32,038 bases of DNA, from contig QKPP01000228.1 in assembly GCA_006508105.1 (NCBI GenBank), positions 1 to 32,038 on the forward strand, read 5' to 3'. Shown here in pieces: positions 17,084 to 25,762 of this stretch. The DNA comes from Myxococcales bacterium FL481. GTDB lineage: Bacteria; Myxococcota_A; Polyangia; Nannocystales; Nannocystaceae. A model generated the notes under the pieces. It was not told the origin of the DNA. It ran no database searches and worked only from the letters and a program-made list of their open reading frames with translations. The stretch's first letter is position 1, and each line of letters opens with the position of its first letter. Position numbers and translations under genes: made by a program.

Positions 17084-19528
17084 CTACGAGCGATGCGCTC
17101 CGCGACGTCGCAGATCGGAGAAAAACCGAGGAGTGGATCCCGTGGCCACCCATGCGCCTTGTTCCATATCGTAGACCGCAACGGGTGTGGCGCCGCCGGC
17201 CGGCTTGCCGGCAGAACCGAGACTGGGTTCGGCGACCTCGAGCAATCGCTGGCGACCGTCAGCGAGCTTGCCCACGCCCAAGATGAGGTCGATGGCCCCC
17301 GCGATGTACGAAGCAGCCACGTCCTGGCTGCATCCCTCGGACAGCCGAAACATGGTGCCAAGGCGACGCAGCCCGTCCGACGCCGTGCCGGCCTGCAGCG
17401 ACACAACGCCACCGGCCGCGAGCCGGTTCAACGCCAACAGCCCATGGGCTGCTTCCGATCCCCCGACCCCGTGGACCAGCAGTCGCGCCGGGTCGAATTG
17501 CAGCGCGGTATCGATCAACCGCGGGAGCGCGGCGAGCTGGGGGGCATTGAGCACCAGGGCGTACCGCGACGCATCGGGCATGCTGTGCCCGCAGCACACG
17601 ACCACCTGGCGCATGTGGTCCGGCGCGGCCGCGGCCAAAGCGTGCAGCAACGGGGCCGTGGACACATCGGGCCCCCCGCACACGAGCAAGCGCAACCCCT
17701 GCTCGACGCACAAGGCCAACAGATCGGCGATCTCCCGGGACATCTCCCCCGCGCCAACGAGATCATCGAGTGTGGCCGTGGCGACGTCCGCCCGGTTCGC
17801 CATGACGACGGTCGCCGATTGGGTCCATCGTCCGTGGACCGCACGCAGGTGCACGCCACCCGGGGTGAAGGCATCGACGAACGGTTCGTCCACCGTGAAC
17901 CGCCGGCCGGTCAATCGAGCGATACAATGGTGCAACGCCGCCGGACACGAGTACGGACTCGCCACCGTTTGTACGGCGCCCCCCCGGCGCACCACCAGCT
18001 GCCCATTGCCGTGAAGCCACAACTCCGTCAGTTCGGGGTCCTCCACGGCGACGGCGATCGGATCCCCACCCGCCAGTTCACGTTGGATCTGCACCGAAAG
18101 TGTCTCTTGGGAGTCCGAAAGCCCCATCTGCGCGAGGGTTTGTCGCAGTGACGCAGCATCACTCGCCTGACGAGGATCGTCGAGCAACCTCACAAACAGT
18201 CCGTCGAGACTCGTCACCGACTCGGGGAAATCGGGGGACAACGCCCGCGTGGGCGTCGCCACCGGCGCTGCCGCCGGGGACGGCTCCGGCGGCGTCGGCT
18301 CGCCCCACACCCCCTGCATCGAGAACGGGCTGCTCCCGGCGGGCGGTCCATCCGCGCGCAAGGATCCGGTCCGCGCCGAAGACCGGGCGACCATCGAGTC
18401 GCGGGGCGGCACGGCCGGGACCGCCGACGACTCGAGCATGGGCGGCGGGGCGGCAGCACTCGCACCCGGGGTGGACGCGTGAACGGACGGAACCATCGCG
18501 TCGTGGCGTCCGTTCGTGGGCCGAGACCGCGCGAGCCCGAGCGGCTCCGGGGCGGTTGGCGGTCTCTCGGCGCCGGACCGCCGGGGTGGCTCGGCGGACG
18601 CCGAGACGGCGGGCCCAGCCGGCGCCGCAGCGGGTTCAACCGCGGCGGGCGGTTCGATCACGGGAGGCTCAACGACGGGCGGCTCGATCCCGCCGCGAGG
18701 CGTCGGCCCCGAACGAGACGACTCGACGGCCGGGGGTTCGCCGGCCGTCGGTGAAACTGCACGGGGCGACCCGAACACCGCCGGGGGCTCGACCGTGTCT
18801 GCGCGGTCGACCGCTCCGTGGGGGCCGGACTGCGACGCGGCGGGCGGCTCCGCGGTTGCCGGCGATTCGACCGCCGGACTCGCCGGCGCGCCCCGGGGAG
18901 GATCCAGCGCGGCCGGGGGCTCCATGACCGCCGGCGGATTCGCCGTCGCTGGTGGAGCCGCGTCGTCAGCGTTGGCGAGGAACGACGCCGCGGGACCCAA
19001 TCGCCCCTGATCATCGAGCATGGCCGGGGCCGCGGTCGACTGCAGCTCGACCGGCGCCGGAGGCATGGATCGGTCCGCCGTCCCCGTCGCCTCTAGAGCC
19101 ACGTCGTGGGCGACGGAGACGCGCTCTCCCGCCTCGGGACCGGCCAGCATCGCCGGCGGAGCCGTCATGCTCGGCCCCGCGCCCTGGCCCGCGTGAAGAT
19201 CCGGCGGCGTCGGTGATGGCGACGAACCGGCCCCCTCGCCCAACGAGACCTGCAGCCGGTAGTCGCACAGTGCAATCTCGTGGTCCGCCGCGAGCACGAC
19301 CGGGCCAACGATGCGCTCGCCGTTGACATAGGTCCCATTCGTCGATTCAAGATCGACCACGGTGATCTCGTCTCCGGTGACCAACAGTCGGGCGTGACGA
19401 CCCGACACCCCGCGCTCGCCCAACACGAGATCGTTGTCGTCCGCGCGACCGATGCTGACATCGCCGCGGTCAAACACAAACTGTTCACCGGGTTGCCCCG
19501 GGAGATAGACGGTCACGCAGAGCGACAT
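17084..19528 (-). CDS. FHA domain protein with degenerate CpaF/VirB11-like ATPase domain
   Basis: About 814 residues from ATG 19528; the frame is also open to ATG 19612 with no better ribosome site. The N-terminal 100 residues form a complete FHA domain (VSIGRADDNDLVLGE, VSGRHA, ESTNGTYVNGER). About 340 residues of Pro/Ala-rich linker follow, with many EPPA/EPPV repeats. The last 350 residues follow the CpaF/TadA secretion-ATPase layout: DPELTELWLHGNG, GRRFTVDEPFVDAF, a P-loop position, FDPARLLVHGVGG, and a C-terminal AGAIDLILGVG. The catalytic residues are gone. The P-loop position reads CGGPDVSTAP without Lys, the Walker-B-like segment reads VHGVGG instead of VGEVRGG, and the His box TIHANS reads SLQAGTAS. 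I infer a non-hydrolysing scaffold. It is the first gene of the T6SS block. Confidence 0.8.
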   Translation of the reverse strand: MSLCVTVYLPGQPGEQFVFDRGDVSIGRADDNDLVLGERGVSGRHARLLVTGDEITVVDLESTNGTYVNGERIVGPVVLAADHEIALCDYRLQVSLGEGAGSSPSPTPPDLHAGQGAGPSMTAPPAMLAGPEAGERVSVAHDVALEATGTADRSMPPAPVELQSTAAPAMLDDQGRLGPAASFLANADDAAPPATANPPAVMEPPAALDPPRGAPASPAVESPATAEPPAASQSGPHGAVDRADTVEPPAVFGSPRAVSPTAGEPPAVESSRSGPTPRGGIEPPVVEPPVIEPPAAVEPAAAPAGPAVSASAEPPRRSGAERPPTAPEPLGLARSRPTNGRHDAMVPSVHASTPGASAAAPPPMLESSAVPAVPPRDSMVARSSARTGSLRADGPPAGSSPFSMQGVWGEPTPPEPSPAAAPVATPTRALSPDFPESVTSLDGLFVRLLDDPRQASDAASLRQTLAQMGLSDSQETLSVQIQRELAGGDPIAVAVEDPELTELWLHGNGQLVVRRGGAVQTVASPYSCPAALHHCIARLTGRRFTVDEPFVDAFTPGGVHLRAVHGRWTQSATVVMANRADVATATLDDLVGAGEMSREIADLLALCVEQGLRLLVCGGPDVSTAPLLHALAAAAPDHMRQVVVCCGHSMPDASRYALVLNAPQLAALPRLIDTALQFDPARLLVHGVGGSEAAHGLLALNRLAAGGVVSLQAGTASDGLRRLGTMFRLSEGCSQDVAASYIAGAIDLILGVGKLADGRQRLLEVAEPSLGSAGKPAGGATPVAVYDMEQGAWVATGSTPRFFSDLRRRGAHRS

Positions 19529-19626
19529 GCGTTTCACAGCATCCCGAAACTGCCCCGCGCGGCCAAGGCAAAAGCGCGACCAAGATCGGGACCCGTCGAC
19601 AACCGCCGACATCAGCGAAGATCATC

Positions 19627-19662
19627 GGTTCGCGTTTTGCGCGAAACTTGCGCCAGCGAACC
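19627..19662. promoter_or_regulatory. Inverted repeat upstream of the T6SS block
   Basis: GGTTCGC at 19627-19633 and GCGAACC at 19656-19662 are perfect 7-base arms around a 22-base spacer, which itself holds a smaller dyad (GTTT-N6-AAAC). The element sits in the 235-base gap between the FG-GAP gene and the FHA-pseudoATPase gene, about 100 bases before ATG 19528. It could be an operator for the T6SS operon or a termination hairpin for the gene upstream. No T-run follows, so the second reading is weak. Confidence 0.3.
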
Positions 19663-19763
19663 CGAGGCGGGAACGGCAGTCGACCCGGCCCGCGCCGCTG
19701 GCCTCCGCGAATGCCAGCCGGTGCTCGAGCTGCATCTCGAGCAGCGGCTGGTAGGACTGCGCC

Positions 19764-21551
19764 CTACGGGCTGAGTACGTCGCCCCCAAAAGCCACGAGA
19801 TTCCCCACGTCGACCGCCTCGGGTGCTACCCCGTTCCCCACCATCTCATTGGTGATGAGGTCGACAAGTCCATCGTCGTTGATGTCTCCCGCGGCCGCGC
19901 TGTAGCACAGCGTATCCCCGCCCGACGGAGGATCCCCCGTCGGGTCGTCCCCCAGCGCCCCGACCACGAGCGTGATCTTCACCCGACTCGACGGCGGCAG
20001 CTGCCCGGGTGCGGTGTCGATCAGCCGCGGCCAGCGACGGTGCTTTTTGCCCCACAGCACGTGAAGCGTCCCCGCGTGCACGCGCCCGAGCGGGTTGTCG
20101 TGTGGATTCCCGATCGCCAAGTCGTCGACCCCATCGCCGTTGAAGTCGCCATCGGCCACTGTGTCCGAGCCGATGGCGCCCGTCACCGGACCGAGAATCT
20201 TGCTGTATCGGATCTTCCGCGGGACTTTGTCCATATTGATCACGCGATTTTTCAGCTTGCGGGCGTGATAAAATACGTATCCCACTCCAGAAAATGGTCG
20301 ATCTTGCGCTTTCGTGCCGTCTCCTGTGAGGTCACCGACAAACAAATCGGGCTTTCCGTCCCCGTTGTAATCGCTGCCACCGAGCACCTCCTCGCCGAAT
20401 GTAAGATTCTGCTCGCCGCCGTTGAGCACGCTCAGAGACCCGTGCGGACATGCGAGATCAATCTCCAGTCCGGGCGGCCAAATCGCCGGGAAGTTGTCGT
20501 CCCACAGCACGTACAAGCGCCCGTGGTCCGGGCCACCGATCGCGTCGCCCGTGAATTGTCCATCAGGACTCAGGACTGCCCCCGCACGATTGAGCGCCGC
20601 AGCAATCATCACCTCGTCGCGCCCGTTGCGGTCTAGATCGCCCGCTTGCAGCGTCGCACCCAGATGAAAATCCTCGGCTCCGGGAGGAGCCGAGATCTTC
20701 GCCAAGTTGCCCGCCAAATCGGTCGATCCAAAGTCGGCGAGGTCGATCAGGCCCGAGGCATGGAGATGTTCGCCGCCTCGCACGACGAACACGGCCCCCG
20801 CGAATGTCGCGGTATCGCTACTCACTTGGTCGGCCGCCATCAGTAGCTCATCGACCCCGTCACCATCCACGTCGCCGGTCCTCACCCAGATACCGAGCCG
20901 ATCGTGTTCCGCCGCGCCGGCGAACGTCAGCACCTCTAGATCTTCAGGTGGTGAGCGCAGGTCCAAGACCTCGCCGTCCTCCGCCATGTCGCGCAGCACG
21001 GGAGACCCCGGGACAACGGTCACCGCCCCCGCGCCGATACGCCCGCCAGGGTCGTAGTTTTGGCGACAGATCAACAGATCGCCGAGCCCGTCGCCGGTGA
21101 TGTCTCCCATCCAAACCTCGTTGCCCGTCGCTTCAAAGTCGCCATCGCCGATGACCTTGAGCGTGTGCGACCCGGGCGTGTCGAGATCGATCGCGTTTCC
21201 CAACGCGCCGTCGCCGAACACGACGTTGACCTCCCCCGCGAACGGGCGGCCCGCTGCACTCGTGCTGGTTAGATGTCCGACCGCGAGGTCATTGTTGCCG
21301 TCTCCGTCGAGATCGAAACCGCCACTGACCGGTGTGCCCAAATACCCGAAGGTGGTGGGCCCAGACGGGCCGGACAACCGCGTAAAGGCGTCGGTTTCGG
21401 TCGAAAGCTCGAGAATATCGACAGTTTTGATCGGGTCGCCGCTCTTGCCCCACGCCAACGCTTGAGGCGACAGTGCAAATGAAAATGCAGTGGCCAGGCC
21501 GAGCCAGGCGGCCTTGTGCCACAGTTTCGTTGATGTTGCTGTTTTGTGCAT
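19764..21551 (-). CDS. Secreted FG-GAP (integrin-alpha-like) beta-propeller protein
   Basis: A 595-residue exported protein. From ATG 21551 (GAGGAG ribosome site 5 bases upstream) the N-terminus is a signal peptide: basic start, hydrophobic WLGLATAFSFAL, and a probable cleavage after QALA. The mature part carries seven FG-GAP calcium-binding motifs, evenly spread: DLDGDGNNDLAVG, DITGDGLGDLLIC, DVDGDGVDELLMA, DLDRNGRDEVMIA, DYNGDGKPDLFVG, DFNGDGVDDLAIG and DINDDGLVDLITN. Seven repeats fit a closed seven-bladed propeller. Such proteins act in adhesion or ligand binding outside the cell, but no ligand can be named. It is followed 235 bases later by the T6SS block, on the same strand but with a separate spacer. 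Confidence 0.85.
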   Translation of the reverse strand: MHKTATSTKLWHKAAWLGLATAFSFALSPQALAWGKSGDPIKTVDILELSTETDAFTRLSGPSGPTTFGYLGTPVSGGFDLDGDGNNDLAVGHLTSTSAAGRPFAGEVNVVFGDGALGNAIDLDTPGSHTLKVIGDGDFEATGNEVWMGDITGDGLGDLLICRQNYDPGGRIGAGAVTVVPGSPVLRDMAEDGEVLDLRSPPEDLEVLTFAGAAEHDRLGIWVRTGDVDGDGVDELLMAADQVSSDTATFAGAVFVVRGGEHLHASGLIDLADFGSTDLAGNLAKISAPPGAEDFHLGATLQAGDLDRNGRDEVMIAAALNRAGAVLSPDGQFTGDAIGGPDHGRLYVLWDDNFPAIWPPGLEIDLACPHGSLSVLNGGEQNLTFGEEVLGGSDYNGDGKPDLFVGDLTGDGTKAQDRPFSGVGYVFYHARKLKNRVINMDKVPRKIRYSKILGPVTGAIGSDTVADGDFNGDGVDDLAIGNPHDNPLGRVHAGTLHVLWGKKHRRWPRLIDTAPGQLPPSSRVKITLVVGALGDDPTGDPPSGGDTLCYSAAAGDINDDGLVDLITNEMVGNGVAPEAVDVGNLVAFGGDVLSP

Positions 21552-21967
21552 AGTACTCCTCGACGCGCGATCGAAACCACCGAGCAAACGCGCCTCTCCC
21601 ATCGGGAGAGCTCGCTCACGACAGCCATCCTACGGGACTCGGACAGCTCGACCGGGTCGGGCCATGGACTCGGCACGCGACCGGGGAGTTTCGCGACGAG
21701 TGCATGTCGATTGTTGCGACATCTTCGTGCGCGCTGTAACGAGAGCAGCCCGGCAGCGTTCGCCGCCAACACGCCGGCCGGGGCGATCCCGCCCCGGCCG
21801 GCGTGGCATTCCGGTGGGTCATACGTTGCCGCGCGGGACGAGGCCCGCGACGTGAATCCCGACACGCCAGGAGTTGAGCGGGGAACGAGTGGGAGGTTGG
21901 GACGACTCGCGATCCAGTGCAGACAGACGAGTCGGCCCCACCGGGAGTCGGACGTGGCCCGGCCCCG
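21552..21967. other. Intergenic region between lipoprotein and FG-GAP genes
   Basis: About 415 bases with no convincing gene; the open frames here lack family features. It should hold the end of the lipoprotein transcript and the promoter of the FG-GAP gene. The one clear structure is the strong hairpin at 21771-21804. The FG-GAP ribosome site lies at 21556-21561. Confidence 0.5.
21771..21804. terminator. Strong 15-bp perfect hairpin, terminator-like
   Basis: Bases 21771-21785 and 21790-21804 are exact reverse complements (15 bp, nearly all G/C) around the 4-base loop ATCC. It lies about 165 bases past the stop of the leftward lipoprotein gene and before the FG-GAP gene. The position suits a transcription terminator. 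However, no T-run follows on either strand, so a role in RNA stability or as a DNA element is equally open. Confidence 0.45.
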
Positions 21968-23011
21968 TCACTCCGCGAGACGGTAACGCAGGCGAAATTC
22001 GGTCACGGCTTCCGCTCCCCCGCTCTTGCGCCCACTCACCCGATAGTGCACCTCCCAATCCCCAGGCTCGTCCGCGAAGCCCATGTTGAAGTGGTCGTGC
22101 CCGCGAGGCACCACAAGTCGATCTTCGTCGCCCACGCCGTCGCAGCTGGACAACGCAAAGTCCGGCGGGAAGCCATCTTGCCACAACGAGTAGTGCCCAC
22201 TGTCGCTGGGAGAATCCATGCCGACGAGCTCCAACTCAACCTCGTCGGACTCGAAGACACCGCTGGGCACTCGGTTGGCGATGCCCAAAAAGGGGACGGA
22301 CTCACTGCTTGCGTCGCCGTTGCCCTGGGGCAGCCAGCCCACCGACTCGTCGGGCTGCACACACAGCGCCTCGAAAAACCCGTCGTCCGGGTTCGGCCGA
22401 CGGTAGCTCGCGCTGGACCACACGACTAGCTCGTCGGGAGTGAAGCTCCCGTCGACCCCGGAGACCCCGTCCACGGTTGCGTTCCCCAAGTTGAGCGAGA
22501 CGAGGATCTCATCGTTCACCTCATCGAACTCAAAGGCGATGTCCCCGTGCCCTTCCGAGTAGATCGCGGGCTCCGGTTCATCGTTGCCATCGCCGGTCTC
22601 ATCGCCTCCCGTCTCATCGCCTCCCGTCTCATCGCCTCCCGTCTCATCGCCTCCCGTCTCGTCGCCTCCCGTCTCGTCGCCTCCCGTCTCGTCGCCTCCC
22701 GTCTCATCGCCTCCCGTCTCATCGCCTCCCGTCTCGTCGCCTCCCGTCTCGTCGCCTCCCGTCTCGTCGACACCCGTCTCCCCTACCCCCGTCTCCTCGT
22801 CTCCGCTCTCTCCGTGATCGGTTTCGGTGTCTTGGTCTCCGTCTCCATCTCCGCCCCCCGCCGGATTCGTCTCGTCGTTCTGGTCAGAACAAGCCGCGAG
22901 CAACAGGCAACCCAAGAGCCCCGCTATTTGTAAAGAAGGGGCAGGGGCGCAAGCGTCTCGGGCCGTTGCATGATCCCGCGCAGTTTCGTTCGCCGATAGT
23001 TGTACAGACAT
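21968..23011 (-). CDS. Lipoprotein with DETGG repeats and choice-of-anchor M-like domain
   Basis: A 347-residue surface or periplasmic lipoprotein. ATG 23011 has GGGAGA about 8 bases upstream. A signal peptide ends in LLLAAC. Then comes an acidic linker (GDGDGDQDTETDHGES) and eleven DETGG repeats plus a twelfth variant. The C-terminal 200 residues form a domain opening with GHGDIAFEFDE. It continues with WLPQG, PFLGIANRVPSGVF, GHYSLWQDGFPPDFALSSCD and GHDHFNMGFADEPGDWEVHY, which I match from memory to the choice-of-anchor M pattern (His-Asp start, PFLGI, sHaHyNwgF). In some bacteria that family is tied to metal-related ABC transporters, but no transporter lies here. The His residues could bind a metal; this is inference. 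Confidence 0.75.
   Translation of the reverse strand: MSVQLSANETARDHATARDACAPAPSLQIAGLLGCLLLAACSDQNDETNPAGGGDGDGDQDTETDHGESGDEETGVGETGVDETGGDETGGDETGGDETGGDETGGDETGGDETGGDETGGDETGGDETGGDETGGDETGDGNDEPEPAIYSEGHGDIAFEFDEVNDEILVSLNLGNATVDGVSGVDGSFTPDELVVWSSASYRRPNPDDGFFEALCVQPDESVGWLPQGNGDASSESVPFLGIANRVPSGVFESDEVELELVGMDSPSDSGHYSLWQDGFPPDFALSSCDGVGDEDRLVVPRGHDHFNMGFADEPGDWEVHYRVSGRKSGGAEAVTEFRLRYRLAE
22601..22765 (-). repeat. Eleven tandem 15-bp units encoding DETGG
   Basis: Eleven consecutive 15-base units, [A/G]TCGCCTCCCGTCTC on the plus strand, differ only at the first base (GAT or GAC codon for Asp). A twelfth, diverged unit follows at 22766-22780. The near-perfect identity suggests recent expansion by slippage or recombination. 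Each unit keeps the lipoprotein frame, so linker length may vary between strains. Confidence 0.92.
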
Positions 23012-23282
23012 CGAATTCTCCCGTAGCGACGAGGGCCTAGTTATCACGCGAGGCAGACAAGCGCGAACGCGCCTGGTGGCGATACCAGCCCACAGCTCGA
23101 GCCTCTTGAGTTCCACTTGGCGCGAGAAGACAGACAGGTCAGATCGCCAACAAGACTTGCACACATGCACGCGTGTGAGCGAGACGGGTCGTTGTCGCCG
23201 TGCATCATGCGTCATCGGGCTCGACTTGGGCGCCGCCATCGCGAGGCTTGGACGACGCCCCCGTCGCGGCCGCTTTTTTCCG

Positions 23283-23570
23283 TTGGACCTGCTGACGGGC
23301 TTTCTGTTGATGAACGCCATGCCCCACTTACTGCTCGGCGTGTGGAAAGCCCGTATGCTGAGTGGGCTCGGCTTCAGCCCCCGGGCCAACAGCGGCTACG
23401 GGCTGTTGAACGTCATGGGTTCGCTCGCCCCGTTCACCTACCGATACGGGCCGTCGGGTCTTGGCGAACCTGGCCTCTACAGCGGCGCACTGATCGGGCT
23501 GTTGCTGTACTTTCTCACGGCCAAGTTCTTTCACAGCCTATTTCGGGCCCCGCGAGCAGGCGGCGGCTGA
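23283..23570 (+). CDS. Small membrane protein of unknown function
   Basis: About 95 residues with hydrophobic segments LDLLTGFLLMNAMPHLLLGV, a middle stretch around SGYGLLNVMGSLAPF, and GALIGLLLYFLTAKFFHSLF near the end, followed by a basic tail. This suggests two or three membrane helices. I do not recognise a named family. The frame is open to GTG 23076, but the first 65 residues of that version are Arg/Ser-rich and look non-coding. TTG 23283 fits the start of the hydrophobic part, ATG 23310 and GTG 23175 are alternatives, and none has a clear ribosome site. It lies 180 bases before the FAD oxidoreductase on the same strand and is divergent from the DETGG lipoprotein. Confidence 0.5.
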   Translation: MDLLTGFLLMNAMPHLLLGVWKARMLSGLGFSPRANSGYGLLNVMGSLAPFTYRYGPSGLGEPGLYSGALIGLLLYFLTAKFFHSLFRAPRAGGG

Positions 23571-23749
23571 GCGAGTAACGCCGCGCACTCTTCCGGCCAA
23601 AGGCCCCTCGTTCGTCACGAAACCCGGTCTCGTTCGTCTCCCGCCCACAGCACTCACGTCCAATGGCTTCGAGTTCGGCGCACAAACCTACCGACCCCGC
23701 GTACGATTTGCGCTGGGCTTGGCACCACTGACATCTCATCGTGACGGCC

Positions 23750-25315
23750 ATGGCCAAGTCCATGCTTGTTATCGGAGCCGGCATCGCCGGTCTCTCCACC
23801 GGCTGTTACGCGCGCATGAATGGTTACGAGACGCAGATTTTCGAACTGCATGACAAACCGGGCGGCTTGTGTACGGCTTGGTCCCGCGACGGCTACACCT
23901 TCGACAACTGTGTCCAGTGGCTCGTTGGCTCCAGCCCTCGCAATCGTTTCTATCAGATCTGGGAGGAACTCGGAGCAGTCCAGGGTCGGCAATTCGTCTA
24001 CCACGACGAGTTTACACGCTACGAAGGCAAGAACGGGAAGACGCTGATCGTCTACAACGACCCCGATCGCCTCGAACAGCATATGCTTGAGCTCTCCCCG
24101 GCCGACCGAGCCCACATTCATCGCTTTACCCAGGCGATCCGGCACCTGCAAGATTTCCAGTTCCCGTCCCGCGAGCACCGAACGGGACTGTCCGGACTGG
24201 CGCACTACGTCGCCGACTTGGCCAAGATGCTCCCCGGTGTGCCCGAGTTCGCTCGCTATCGGAACACCTCGGTCAAGGACTTTGTCGCCGACTTCGAAGA
24301 TCCGTTCCTGCGAGAAGCGCTCGTCGGTGTGATCGACATCGACGAGTTCCCCGTACTCGCACTTCTGTGTACGCTCGCTTGGCTATCGACGCGAGTGTCC
24401 GGCTATCCCCTGGGTGGCTCTCGGGCGTTCGCCCGCGCGATCGAGCGTCGGTTTCTCGACCTGGACGGCAAGATTCACTACGATCGGCGCGTACAGACCG
24501 TGCTCGTCGAACGCGATCGTGCCGTCGGCGTTCGCCTGACCGATGGCACGGAGCATCGTGCAGACGTCGTCGTCTCTGCGGCCGATGGGCGCAGCACAAT
24601 CTTCGATATGCTCGACGGCAAGTACGTGGACAACGAGATCCGTCGCCGCTACGCCGAACAGCCGCGATTTCAGCCGCTCGTCCGCGTCTCCATCGGCGTC
24701 CGACGTGATCTCGCCGGCGAAGCGCACTCGGTCAGCATGCACCTCAAAGAGCCCATTTCCGTCGCTGGAGTGACCGAGACGAGAATGGGCATTCTCCTCT
24801 ACAGTTTCGATCCGAGTATGTCCCCCGCGGGGGCGTCCTCCGTCGTGGCCGCCTTCGGCACCTCATTTCAGTGGTGGAAAAACCTGCACTCGGACCCGGC
24901 CGCGTATGCGACCGAGAAGCGGAACCTTGCGGACGCGGTGATCTCGGCCTTGGAACACCGCTGGCCTGGTTTCCGCGAGCAAGTCGAGGTCGTCGATGTG
25001 GCCACGCCCGTCACCTACGAGCGCTACACCGGCAACTGGGAGGGCTCGCCGGAGGGCTGGCTCGTCGACCACGACTCGCTGCTGCAACAAGGATACTCGG
25101 ACACCCTTCCCGGACTCGCTAGCTTTCATATGGTGGGCCAGTGGGTTTGTCCGGGCGGGGGGTTGCCGCCAGCCGCCATGTCCGGCCGCCAACTCATCGA
25201 GAAGCTGCAACACGAGGCAGGACAAGACTTCGTGACCGCTCTTCCGCCGCTTGACCAAGCGGCGGCCCGAGCCCACGCCGCACGCACCCACGCCGAGGCG
25301 GCAGACCACAAGTAA
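23750..25315 (+). CDS. CrtI-like FAD-dependent oxidoreductase
   Basis: About 521 residues of the phytoene desaturase / carotenoid isomerase superfamily. The FAD-binding dinucleotide fold is at the N-terminus (SMLVIGAGIAGLSTGCYARM, then the acidic FELHD and GGLCTAW). DGYTFDNCVQWLVGSSPRN follows, and a C-terminal FAD-contacting segment GQWVCPGGGLPPAAMSG closes the fold. It has no membrane helix and should be cytosolic or membrane-associated. The DNCVQWLVG variant occurs in a broad group of superfamily members not proven to act on carotenoids, and no crt genes are nearby, so the substrate is open. The start is ATG 23750, or GTG 23741 three codons earlier; neither has a good ribosome site. Confidence 0.85.
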   Translation: MAKSMLVIGAGIAGLSTGCYARMNGYETQIFELHDKPGGLCTAWSRDGYTFDNCVQWLVGSSPRNRFYQIWEELGAVQGRQFVYHDEFTRYEGKNGKTLIVYNDPDRLEQHMLELSPADRAHIHRFTQAIRHLQDFQFPSREHRTGLSGLAHYVADLAKMLPGVPEFARYRNTSVKDFVADFEDPFLREALVGVIDIDEFPVLALLCTLAWLSTRVSGYPLGGSRAFARAIERRFLDLDGKIHYDRRVQTVLVERDRAVGVRLTDGTEHRADVVVSAADGRSTIFDMLDGKYVDNEIRRRYAEQPRFQPLVRVSIGVRRDLAGEAHSVSMHLKEPISVAGVTETRMGILLYSFDPSMSPAGASSVVAAFGTSFQWWKNLHSDPAAYATEKRNLADAVISALEHRWPGFREQVEVVDVATPVTYERYTGNWEGSPEGWLVDHDSLLQQGYSDTLPGLASFHMVGQWVCPGGGLPPAAMSGRQLIEKLQHEAGQDFVTALPPLDQAAARAHAARTHAEAADHK

Positions 25316-25448
25316 CCGCAAGGGCGTGCGACGTGCCGGTTGAAACCCACGTCGGTTTTGCCCCTCCATCCGAGTGCGACGACTGACTCCCGACGGAGAC
25401 GATCTCCCGGTTCGAGCGCCAGGCTCGCGTTCCCTTGACTGCGACTAT

Positions 25449-25469
25449 GTAGGTACTTTGGCGACCTAC
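25449..25469. promoter_or_regulatory. Inverted repeat GTAGGT-N9-ACCTAC
   Basis: Perfect 6-base arms with a 9-base spacer, 21 bases in all, a size suited to a dimeric repressor or activator site. It lies 134 bases past the oxidoreductase stop and 332 bases before the cytochrome start. Chance occurrence is possible for arms this short. Confidence 0.25.
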
Positions 25470-25762
25470 TTCGTTTCCGCGCGGCAAAGTGCTCCGCCTT
25501 TCACATCGGATCAGTCATCGCGGTTGCCCATGACGGCGCGAGGATACTCACACTAGCCCCTGCGTAACGTCGTTCCTCTACCGGGAAAAGGAGGAGCAGC
25601 AAGACTGCTCAAATACGCCATCCGCCCCTTTCGGATCGAAATCGCTCGAATGTCACGATGCGGCTCAAGCCGCCTTCTCGCCTTCGCCAGAAATGTTTGC
25701 TGCCAGGCCGGCATTCATTGCTCGCTGATGTCGCTATGGGCAGCGAGACCATGGCCCGCGGA

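Noticed and set aside
22601..22765. Regular repeats that could suggest a CRISPR array
   Set aside because: The 15-base units abut with no spacers and encode DETGG in the frame of a lipoprotein.
21968..23389. Longer version of the DETGG lipoprotein starting at 23389
   Set aside because: The extra 126 residues precede a proper signal peptide and lipobox that begin at ATG 23011 with a ribosome site.
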